DNA of 5,799 nucleotides from assembly GCA_018715295.1 (NCBI GenBank), contig DVLY01000098.1, forward strand, positions 1-5,799, in the 5' to 3' direction. This DNA comes from Candidatus Merdimorpha stercoravium (GTDB lineage: Bacteria; Bacteroidota; Bacteroidia; Flavobacteriales; UBA1820). A model generated the notes under the pieces. The model saw only the letters and a program-made list of their open reading frames with translations. It ran no database searches and was not told the DNA's origin. Numbering within the stretch: the stretch's first letter is position 1; every line of letters begins with the position of its first letter. A program made the translations under genes and the position numbers. This document shows, piece after piece, positions 1-5,724 of this stretch.

Positions 1-56
1 GGGCGTTGCCCCCGGCCCTTCGCTTGCCCGCACGCGCTTGGGGAGACCGGAACCGC
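1..56. other. Gap downstream of topA, cut by window edge
   Basis: This is the short stretch after the topA stop codon. It is very GC-rich and I see no gene start in it. On the minus strand the last 11 bases read GGGCAACGCCC, a 4-bp GC stem with a 3-nt loop. This could be the core of a terminator hairpin that continues past the window edge, but no T-tract is visible inside the window, so it is not called a terminator. CGCTTG occurs twice (21-26 and 35-40) as a short direct repeat, probably by chance. Confidence 0.4.
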
Positions 57-2393
57 TTATTTCTTCTTGGCCGCCCGGCGACGGACCGCCGACTTCTTGG
101 GCTGCTCGGCCTGTTTTTTGTGCAGTTCCAAGCAATCCTCCAACGTCAGACTCGCCGGATCGGTACCCTTGGGAATCTTGACATTGTCCTTTCCCACCTT
201 CACGTAAGGCCCATAGCGGCCATTGAGCACGCTCACCGCCGGAGACGAACCCGGGAACTCCCGGATCACCTTCGCCGCATCGTCGCTTATCTTTTTATCG
301 ATCAACTCATTGGCGCGCTCCAACGTGATCGACAACGGATCCTCGCCCGCCGTGCGCAACGAAACGAACGTCGAACCCCACTTCACATACGGCCCGAAAC
401 GTCCCGTGGAAGCCGACACCTCCTTCCCCTCGCGCTCGCCCAAAGTACGCGGCAGACGGAACAACTCCAAAGCCTGCTCGAGCGTTATATCGCCCATGGA
501 CACCCCTTTGGGCAGGGAAGCGAAAAGCGGTTTTTCCTCGTCTTCGGCCCTGCCTATCTGCACCATCGGCCCGAAACGCCCTATCCGCACCGATACCGGC
601 CGGCCGCTCTTGGGATCCTCGCCCAGGATGCGCTGCCCGGTGGAACGCTCCGCCGTACGGGACACCTGCTCCACATGAGGGTGGAAAACGGAGTAAAATT
701 CTCCGGTCGAAGCCACCCAATCGGTCTTTCCCTCGGCGATGGAGTCCAACTGCTGTTCGGCCTGCGCCGTAAAGCGATAATCGACGATATTGGGGAAATA
801 CTCCACCAGAAAATCGTTCACCACCGCGCCGACGTCCGTAGGCAGGAGTTTCCCTCGCTCCGAACCGTAGCTCTCGGACAAGGTTTCCCGACGGATCTGC
901 TCTCCGGAAAGGACGAGCTCGACATACGACCTGGGCGAGCCTTCCCGATCGCCCTTCTCCACATACCCGCGGCGCTGTATCGTGGAAATCGTGGGCGCAT
1001 ACGTGGACGGACGACCGATGCCCAATTCCTCCAGTTTCTTGACCAAAGCCGCCTCGCCGTAGCGGGCCGGCGCCTTGGTAAAACGCTCGGTGGCGCTTAT
1101 CTCCCGGCGCTGCAAACGGTCGCCCACGGCCATCTTGGGCAGCATCCCCTCGCGCAGACCGCCTTCGTCCTCGCTCTCGCTGTCATACCCATACACCTTG
1201 AGAAAACCGTCGAAAAGCAGCACCTGCCCCGTAGCGGTCAGCTTGTGCGCACTCTCCGACACGTCGATCTGCACCGTGGTACGTTCCAACTCCGCATCGG
1301 CCATCTGGCAAGCGATGGCCCGCCGCCAGATCAGGTTGTAGAGACGGCGCTGGCGTTCGTCCTGACCGGCATCGTCGCGGTCCATGTACGTGGGACGAAT
1401 GGCCTCGTGCGCTTCCTGCGCTCCTTGCGAGGTGGTATGGTAGTGCCGCGGATGGCTGTATTTCTCGCCATAACGCCGGGCAATCTCCCCCTTGATATTC
1501 CCGAGGGCTTCCTGCGAAAGATTGACCGAGTCGGTACGCATGTACGTGATCAACCCTTCTTCGTAGAGCCGCTGAGCCAGCGACATGGTCTGCGAGACGG
1601 AAAAGCCGAGTTTGCGGGCGGCCTCCTGTTGCAGGGTCGAGGTGGTAAACGGCGGGGCGGGACTGCGACGAGCCGGACGGGTTTCGACCTGGGAGACGGT
1701 AAACTCACTCCCCAGGCAGGCTTGCAGGAATTCCCGCGCCTGCTCTTCGGTAGAAAAACGCGTGCCCATCTCCGCCCGGACTTCGCTTCCGTCGGCGGTA
1801 GCGAATACGGCCGACACCTTATAATAAGACTGCGGAACGAACGCCTGTATCTCCCGCTCGCGCTCCACGATCAGCCGCACGGCTACCGACTGTACCCGCC
1901 CGGCGGAAAGCCCGCTTTTGATCTTCCGCCACAGCAGCGGCGAGATCTCATACCCCACCAGACGGTCCAGCACCCGGCGTGCCTGCTGGGCATTGACCAG
2001 GTTCATGTCGATGGTGCGGGGATTTTCGATGGCTTTCAGGATGGCATTTTTGGTGATCTCGTGAAAAACGATCCGGCGGCTTTTCTCGGGGGTGAGGCCG
2101 AGATTTTCGTACAAGTGCCAAGCGATGGCTTCCCCTTCGCGGTCTTCATCGGAAGCCAGCCAAACCATTTCGGCTTCCTTGGCCAGGGACTTGAGTTTTT
2201 TTACCAGTTCTTTTTTCGCGGGGTCGATCTCGTACTGCGGAGCGAAACCGTGTTCGGTATCGATCCCGAGTTTTTTGCCCGGCAGATCGGCTATGTGTCC
2301 GAAAGAGGATTCGACTTTGTAATCCTTTCCCAGAAACTTTTCGATCGTCTTGGCCTTGGCAGGAGACTCGACTATCACCAGATTTTTTGCCAT
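57..2393 (-). CDS. topA: DNA topoisomerase I (type IA), zinc-finger-free
   Basis: Type IA topoisomerase of 778 aa that relaxes negatively supercoiled DNA by cutting one strand through a 5'-phosphotyrosine. The Toprim domain comes first (about 1-115), with E9 in VESPAKAKT and the metal-binding DEDREGE at 82-88. The core follows: DRLVGYEISPLLW (143-155), GLSAGRVQS (161-169), catalytic Y284 and R286 in YMRTDS, H329 in AHEAIRPT, and GIGRPSTYAPTI (458-469). The C-terminus has three Toprim_C-type repeats marked by GRFGP (605), GRFGPYVK (664) and GRYGPYVK (725). It ends in a basic tail with 8 Lys/Arg in the last 13 residues. Only three cysteines (C226, C362, C754) are present, so the zinc ribbons of E. 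coli TopA are absent; the basic tail and repeats probably bind DNA instead (inference). A frame-compatible ATG lies 10 codons upstream at 2423, but it falls in the promoter box and family homology begins at MAKNLVIVES, so 2393 is chosen. The stop is TAA. The gene has its own promoter and follows the pyk terminator. Confidence 0.97.
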   Translation of the reverse strand: MAKNLVIVESPAKAKTIEKFLGKDYKVESSFGHIADLPGKKLGIDTEHGFAPQYEIDPAKKELVKKLKSLAKEAEMVWLASDEDREGEAIAWHLYENLGLTPEKSRRIVFHEITKNAILKAIENPRTIDMNLVNAQQARRVLDRLVGYEISPLLWRKIKSGLSAGRVQSVAVRLIVEREREIQAFVPQSYYKVSAVFATADGSEVRAEMGTRFSTEEQAREFLQACLGSEFTVSQVETRPARRSPAPPFTTSTLQQEAARKLGFSVSQTMSLAQRLYEEGLITYMRTDSVNLSQEALGNIKGEIARRYGEKYSHPRHYHTTSQGAQEAHEAIRPTYMDRDDAGQDERQRRLYNLIWRRAIACQMADAELERTTVQIDVSESAHKLTATGQVLLFDGFLKVYGYDSESEDEGGLREGMLPKMAVGDRLQRREISATERFTKAPARYGEAALVKKLEELGIGRPSTYAPTISTIQRRGYVEKGDREGSPRSYVELVLSGEQIRRETLSESYGSERGKLLPTDVGAVVNDFLVEYFPNIVDYRFTAQAEQQLDSIAEGKTDWVASTGEFYSVFHPHVEQVSRTAERSTGQRILGEDPKSGRPVSVRIGRFGPMVQIGRAEDEEKPLFASLPKGVSMGDITLEQALELFRLPRTLGEREGKEVSASTGRFGPYVKWGSTFVSLRTAGEDPLSITLERANELIDKKISDDAAKVIREFPGSSPAVSVLNGRYGPYVKVGKDNVKIPKGTDPASLTLEDCLELHKKQAEQPKKSAVRRRAAKKK

Positions 2394-2422
2394 TCCGTGT
2401 GTGTTCAATGTTTTAACGGGCA

Positions 2423-2456
2423 CAAAAGTAGTGCATTTGCGCGGAAACCGGGCAAT
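2423..2456 (-). promoter_or_regulatory. topA promoter, Bacteroidota type
   Basis: Read on the minus strand, 2430-2423 is TACTTTTG, an exact match to the Bacteroidota -7 box TAnnTTTG. About 22 nt upstream lies ATTG (2456-2453), a three-of-four match to the -33 box TTTG. Transcription would start around 2415-2419, giving a leader of roughly 22-26 nt. The leader is AT-rich and has no good Shine-Dalgarno sequence before the ATG, which fits the phylum. The box overlaps the alternative upstream ATG, so it also supports the shorter topA start. Confidence 0.7.
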
Positions 2457-2467
2457 ATCTTTAACAC

Positions 2468-2500
2468 AAAAAAAACGCCGGAACCCTCTCCGGCGTTTTT
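2468..2500 (-). terminator. Intrinsic terminator after pyk
   Basis: On the minus strand a perfect 12-bp stem is formed by 2500-2489 and 2482-2471 (GC core CGCCGGA/TCCGGCG, extended by five A-T pairs), with a 6-nt loop. The run of T reaches 8 residues (2475-2468). It begins 18 nt after the pyk stop and lies upstream of the topA promoter, so it separates the two transcripts. Read on the plus strand the same hairpin is followed by five T, so it could work both ways, but no plus-strand gene reaches it. Confidence 0.93.
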
Positions 2501-2518
2501 ATCCGATTATCTTTCAGA

Positions 2519-3961
2519 CTATTGTACATCCTTTATCGTCGTGATGCGCATCGTGTTCACGTGCCCCTTGTTGTTCATCGGGGTCGTCATCAGATTGACC
2601 ACCCGGTCGCCTTCGCAGACAAAACCGTGTTCGAGCCCCATCTCGTTGATGTCGTCCACTGCCTGGTCGGTACTCTCGATGCTGCGGTAATAGAACGCCC
2701 GACACCCCCACACCAGATTGAGTTGGGTCATGATGTCCCGGTTGGAAGTATAGACCAGGATGTGGGCGTTGGGACGGTACGAGGAGATCTGCCGGGCGGT
2801 ATATCCCGTATTGGTAATGGTGGAGATAGCCTTGGCATTGAGCTGGATGGCGATCTGCGATGCATGGTAACAGATGGCATCGGTCAGGAAACGCTCCCGG
2901 GTCTCGTCCGTAGGCGGGTCCTTGCGCAGATAGCCGTAACCGTGCGCCTCGATCGCGCGGATGATCTTGGTCATCTGGGCGATCACTTCCACCGGATGAT
3001 GCCCCATGGCCGTCTCCCCGGAAAGCATCACCGCATCCGAACCGTCCATCACCGAGTTGGCCACATCGTTCACATCGCTGCGCGAAGGGGTTACCGAATC
3101 GACCATCGACTCCATCATCTGCGTGGCGATGATCACCGGACGGGTGTAGTGGCGGGCTTTCTCCACCAGCATCTTCTGAATGATGGGCACCTGCTCGGCC
3201 GGAACCTCGATGCCCAGGTCGCCGCGCGCCACCATGATCGCATCGCTGGCCTGCAACACCCGGTCGATGTCGGCCACCGCTTCCGGTTTTTCGATCTTGG
3301 AGACGATCGGTATCTGCCGGTCGGTATGGATGGCGATCTCCCGGCGCAGGTGCGCCACGTCGTCCGCGCTGCGGACAAAGGACAAAGCAAACCAATCGGC
3401 CCCGATCTCCACCCCGATCTCCACATCGCGCTTGTCCTTTTCGGTGAGTGCCGGCAGGGAAATGCGGGTATTGGGCAGATTGACCCCCTTGCGCGACTTG
3501 AACGCCCCGCCTTGAAGCACCTTGGCCCGGACTTCGCCTTTCCCGTCGGTCTCGACCACCTCGAAGACCAGTTTGCCGTCGTCCAACAGGATCTTCTCGC
3601 CCGGATGCACGTCGCGGGCGAACTCCGTATAGGTCATGTATGCCCGGGTGGCATCGCCCACACACGGCTCGTTGGTAAAGGTAACGATGTCCCCCGGATG
3701 CACCTCGGCCCCTTCGGCGATCTCGCCCACCCGGAGTTTGGGCCCTTGAAGATCGACCAGGATGGCCACATTGGTCCCGTAGCGGGTATTGATCTGGCGC
3801 ACGCGTTCAGCGCGCAGAGCCGCCAGTTCGGGCGTAGCATGGGACATGTTGATGCGAAAGACATTCACCCCGGCCTTGACCATATCGGTCATTACCCGCA
3901 GGTCGTCCGAAGCAGGGCCGAGCGTAGCGACGATTTTCGTCTTCTTGTGATTGATGATCAT
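2519..3961 (-). CDS. pyk: Pyruvate kinase, K+-independent (PykA-like) type
   Basis: Pyruvate kinase of 480 aa, a normal length for the family. It converts phosphoenolpyruvate and ADP to pyruvate and ATP in the cytoplasm, the last step of glycolysis. The A domain opens with KTKIVATLGPAS (8-19) and RINMSH (36-41). The B domain spans about 74-168. The A domain resumes with SKIEKPEAV (K222 as the catalytic lysine, E224 as a Mg ligand), MVARGDLGIEVP (D248 as the second Mg ligand) and ATQMMESM (T280). The C domain runs from about 355 to 480, with TNTGYTAR (382-389) in the usual effector-loop region; there is no extra PEP-utilising domain. The segment DLQGPKLRV (70-78) carries L, Q, K and V where K+-dependent enzymes have T, K, E and T, so the enzyme is predicted to work without K+. 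The start at MIINHKKTK is preferred over an ATG 30 codons upstream, which would overlap the hydrolase gene and lie upstream of the promoter box. The stop is TAG. It has its own promoter and is followed by a strong terminator. Confidence 0.97.
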   Translation of the reverse strand: MIINHKKTKIVATLGPASDDLRVMTDMVKAGVNVFRINMSHATPELAALRAERVRQINTRYGTNVAILVDLQGPKLRVGEIAEGAEVHPGDIVTFTNEPCVGDATRAYMTYTEFARDVHPGEKILLDDGKLVFEVVETDGKGEVRAKVLQGGAFKSRKGVNLPNTRISLPALTEKDKRDVEIGVEIGADWFALSFVRSADDVAHLRREIAIHTDRQIPIVSKIEKPEAVADIDRVLQASDAIMVARGDLGIEVPAEQVPIIQKMLVEKARHYTRPVIIATQMMESMVDSVTPSRSDVNDVANSVMDGSDAVMLSGETAMGHHPVEVIAQMTKIIRAIEAHGYGYLRKDPPTDETRERFLTDAICYHASQIAIQLNAKAISTITNTGYTARQISSYRPNAHILVYTSNRDIMTQLNLVWGCRAFYYRSIESTDQAVDDINEMGLEHGFVCEGDRVVNLMTTPMNNKGHVNTMRITTIKDVQ

Positions 3962-3963
3962 TT

Positions 3964-3970
3964 CTCCTCT
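3964..3970 (-). promoter_or_regulatory. Shine-Dalgarno-like site before pyk
   Basis: On the minus strand AGAGGAG ends 2 nt before the pyk ATG, a rather short spacing. A second AGGAG lies at 3986-3982, 20 nt upstream of the ATG, and an A-rich run separates the two. The site supports the start at 3961. Bacteroidota ribosomes generally make little use of such motifs, so its role is uncertain. Confidence 0.5.
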
Positions 3971-4018
3971 TTGTTTTTTTGCTCCTTCTTTTTCCCGGAG
4001 GGCGTCCGAAAGCCAGCG

Positions 4019-4026
4019 CAAAGATA
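4019..4026 (-). promoter_or_regulatory. pyk promoter -7 box, Bacteroidota type
   Basis: The minus strand reads TATCTTTG here, an exact TAnnTTTG match, beginning 2 nt after the TGA stop of the hydrolase gene. No good -33 TTTG is seen 19-22 nt upstream, where the sequence belongs to the end of the hydrolase coding region. Transcription would start around 4011-4015, giving a leader of about 50 nt that contains an A-rich run and two AGGAG motifs. No terminator separates this site from the hydrolase gene, so pyk may also be read from further upstream. Confidence 0.6.
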
Positions 4027-4028
4027 CG

Positions 4029-5600
4029 TCATTCTTTCCGCCCCCGGGCATCCCCTGCGGGCGCCGCCACGGAAAAATCTTCGTTTTCCACCCCCGCCGC
4101 GCTCACCGAAGTAACGACGTACACCACCTGCCCCGGCGGGGCGGACGCATCCGTGTATTCCGCAGGAGCATCGCCCCACACCCGCGCCACGATGTGCGAA
4201 GCATCGTTGATATTGACCATCTGGTCGGCCGAAAAACGGTACACCACGTAGTAACGGACTTGTGCCGGAGGGTCGGCTTCCCCCAAGGATTCACGGCGCC
4301 CCGCCTGCCAGCTCACCCGCATCCCCTGCGGCGTCCTCTCGACCTGCACCCGCTCGGGCGGCAAAGGCGCACGGGGGTCGAGCCAAGGTATGGCCGGCAC
4401 GAGGGCCGGATGGCGGTAATACCGCGTTTTCAGGCTGTCGGCCAGTCCGCCGGCATTCCCCACCAGGTAGCGCGCCGAATAAAACGCGGAACCGGCCGCC
4501 GAAGGATTTTCCCGCTGCATGCGCACCTGCCGACAAATCTCCCCGGCCGTGCGCCACACGGCATTTTTCCCTTTGGGAGAAATGTTGAAAACGCCATGCC
4601 CGATGTACAACTGGGAGCGGCCGTGATGCAACCCCCACCAGCGGAGCAATTCGCCGAAGTCGGCCGCCGAATGTCCGTTTTCCCAATACAACTGGGGCAA
4701 TACGTAGTCGATCCACCCTTCCCGGACCCACAAAACCACGTCGGCGTACAGATCGTCGTAATTGGACAGCCCCCGGGTCGCCGAACCGGAAGGGTCGTCC
4801 GAAGCGTTGCGGTAAATCCCGAACGGACTGATGCCGAACTTGACCCCCGGCCGCAAAGCCCGGATCGTATCCGAAATACCCTTTATCAACCGGTTGACAT
4901 TGTCCCTGCGCCACTGCGACACGTCGTCGAAAAGCGAAGCCCCATAGCGCTGGTAGGTCTTCCCGTCGGGGAACGGTTGCCCGCCCTGCGGATAGGGATA
5001 GAAATAGTCGTCCATGTGGATGGCATCCACATCGTACCCGCGGACGATCTCCGCCACTACGGACAAGAGATAGCTCCGCACTTCGTACCGTCCGGGGTCC
5101 AGGTACCACCGCCCCACGTAGCGCACCAGCCATTCCGGATGCCTCCGCCCCACGCTGCGGGGGGAAAGCGCCGAGAGGTCTTCGCCGGTGGTTACCCGAA
5201 AGGGGTTGAGCCACACGTGGAGTTCCAAACCCCGGCGGTGCGCCTGCTCGAGCATAAAGGCCAAGGGATCGTACCCCGGATCGCCGTCGCGAGTCCCGGT
5301 GAGGAACTGGCTCCAGGGTTCGGTTTTCGAGGCATAAAAGGCATCCGCCTTCGGCCGCACCTGTACGATCACCGCATTCATCCCGCAGGCGACCAACGTA
5401 TCGAGTATCCGGATGTATTCCCGCTGCTGCTGTTCGACAGACAAGCCTGCCCGCGAAGGCCAGTCGATGCCCGACAGGGTGGCGATCCACGCCGCGCGGA
5501 ATTCCCGCTTCGGGACAAAATCCTGTCCCGAGACACTCCACGCCCCCAGCAGACACCCCAGCAGCCAAACGACCCGCCTTATCTTCCTTCGTTTTTTCAT
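4029..5600 (-). CDS. Secreted GHL10 (DigH/YngK-like) glycosyl hydrolase-like protein with FN3-like domain
   Basis: Protein of 523 aa in the GHL10 (former DUF187, PF02638) family. Its E. coli member DigH (YngK) cleaves peptidoglycan glycan strands stripped of stem peptides; the same role here is inference. It starts with a signal peptide: KKRRKIRR, a hydrophobic stretch (10-21) and a likely cleavage after VSG (G25). Family blocks follow in order: REFRAAWIATLSGIDWPS (32-49), VIVQVRPKADAFY (77-89), PWSQFLTG (95-102), DPGYDPLAFMLEQAHRRGLE (107-126), HVWLNPFRV (128-136), IHMDDYFYPYP (194-204), FGISPFGIYRN (255-265), SNYDDLYADV (279-288) and IDYVLPQLYWENG (297-309). D197 and D198 are catalytic candidates. 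Residues about 412-515 look like an Ig/FN3-type beta domain. The start at MKKRRK gives a proper signal peptide; an ATG 13 codons upstream (5639) lies upstream of the promoter box, and the next internal Met is residue 74. The stop is TGA. C16 sits too early in the hydrophobic core for a convincing lipobox. Whether the polymer is peptidoglycan or another glycan cannot be told from sequence. Confidence 0.92.
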   Translation of the reverse strand: MKKRRKIRRVVWLLGCLLGAWSVSGQDFVPKREFRAAWIATLSGIDWPSRAGLSVEQQQREYIRILDTLVACGMNAVIVQVRPKADAFYASKTEPWSQFLTGTRDGDPGYDPLAFMLEQAHRRGLELHVWLNPFRVTTGEDLSALSPRSVGRRHPEWLVRYVGRWYLDPGRYEVRSYLLSVVAEIVRGYDVDAIHMDDYFYPYPQGGQPFPDGKTYQRYGASLFDDVSQWRRDNVNRLIKGISDTIRALRPGVKFGISPFGIYRNASDDPSGSATRGLSNYDDLYADVVLWVREGWIDYVLPQLYWENGHSAADFGELLRWWGLHHGRSQLYIGHGVFNISPKGKNAVWRTAGEICRQVRMQRENPSAAGSAFYSARYLVGNAGGLADSLKTRYYRHPALVPAIPWLDPRAPLPPERVQVERTPQGMRVSWQAGRRESLGEADPPAQVRYYVVYRFSADQMVNINDASHIVARVWGDAPAEYTDASAPPGQVVYVVTSVSAAGVENEDFSVAAPAGDARGRKE

Positions 5601-5607
5601 TTGCAGG

Positions 5608-5640
5608 CAAAAATACGCCGAAGCCCCCGGTGTTTGCAAC
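5608..5640 (-). promoter_or_regulatory. Promoter of the GHL10 gene, nearly leaderless
   Basis: The minus strand reads TATTTTTG at 5615-5608, an exact TAnnTTTG -7 box. GTTG (5640-5637), a three-of-four match to the -33 TTTG, lies 21 nt upstream, within the usual spacing. Only 7 nt (CCTGCAA) lie between the box and the ATG at 5600, so a start of transcription at the usual distance would leave a leader of about 0-3 nt and no room for a ribosome binding site. Confidence 0.65.
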
Positions 5641-5724
5641 TCTCCCCGGCCTTATTTTCCCGTTTTCCCCACATTCCCTTTTATGTTTCCACCTCACAAA
5701 AAGACCTGGCTCTCCCGGATAAAA

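Noticed and set aside
2394..2423. Ten extra N-terminal residues for topA (start at 2423)
   Set aside because: The ATG overlaps the exact TAnnTTTG promoter box, so it would not be in the transcript, and family homology begins at the ATG at 2393.
6..2690. Plus-strand open frame of 894 codons opposite topA
   Set aside because: It lies codon-for-codon opposite topA, runs on through the pyk terminator into the end of pyk, and encodes a His/Arg/Leu/Gly-rich sequence with no recognisable domain. It is explained by the absence of TTA, CTA and TCA codons in topA.
2514..3665. Minus-strand open frame of 383 codons overlapping pyk in another frame
   Set aside because: Low-complexity Gly/Arg/Asp/His content is typical of a frame-shifted reading of a GC-rich gene; no independent start signal.
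3990..4010. Hairpin CGGA/TCCG after the hydrolase gene as terminator
   Set aside because: The stem is only 4 bp and is followed on the minus strand by AAAAAG, not a T-tract.
3962..4051. Thirty extra N-terminal residues for pyk (start at 4051)
   Set aside because: That start lies inside the hydrolase coding region and upstream of the promoter box, and pyruvate kinases normally start just before the KTKIVATLGP motif.
2522..4114. Plus-strand open frame of 530 codons opposite pyk
   Set aside because: It is the complement frame of pyk, rich in His, Asp, Gly and Arg, with no domain pattern. pyk itself shows every family motif.
5548..5560. Lipobox at C16 of the hydrolase
   Set aside because: The hydrophobic stretch before the cysteine is only six residues and Leu at -2 is unfavourable; a signal peptidase I site at G25 fits better.
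4291..5697. Minus-strand open frame of 468 codons overlapping the hydrolase gene in another frame
   Set aside because: Its product is a Gly/Arg/Ala-rich shadow without motifs, while the overlapping frame carries all GHL10 blocks and a signal peptide.
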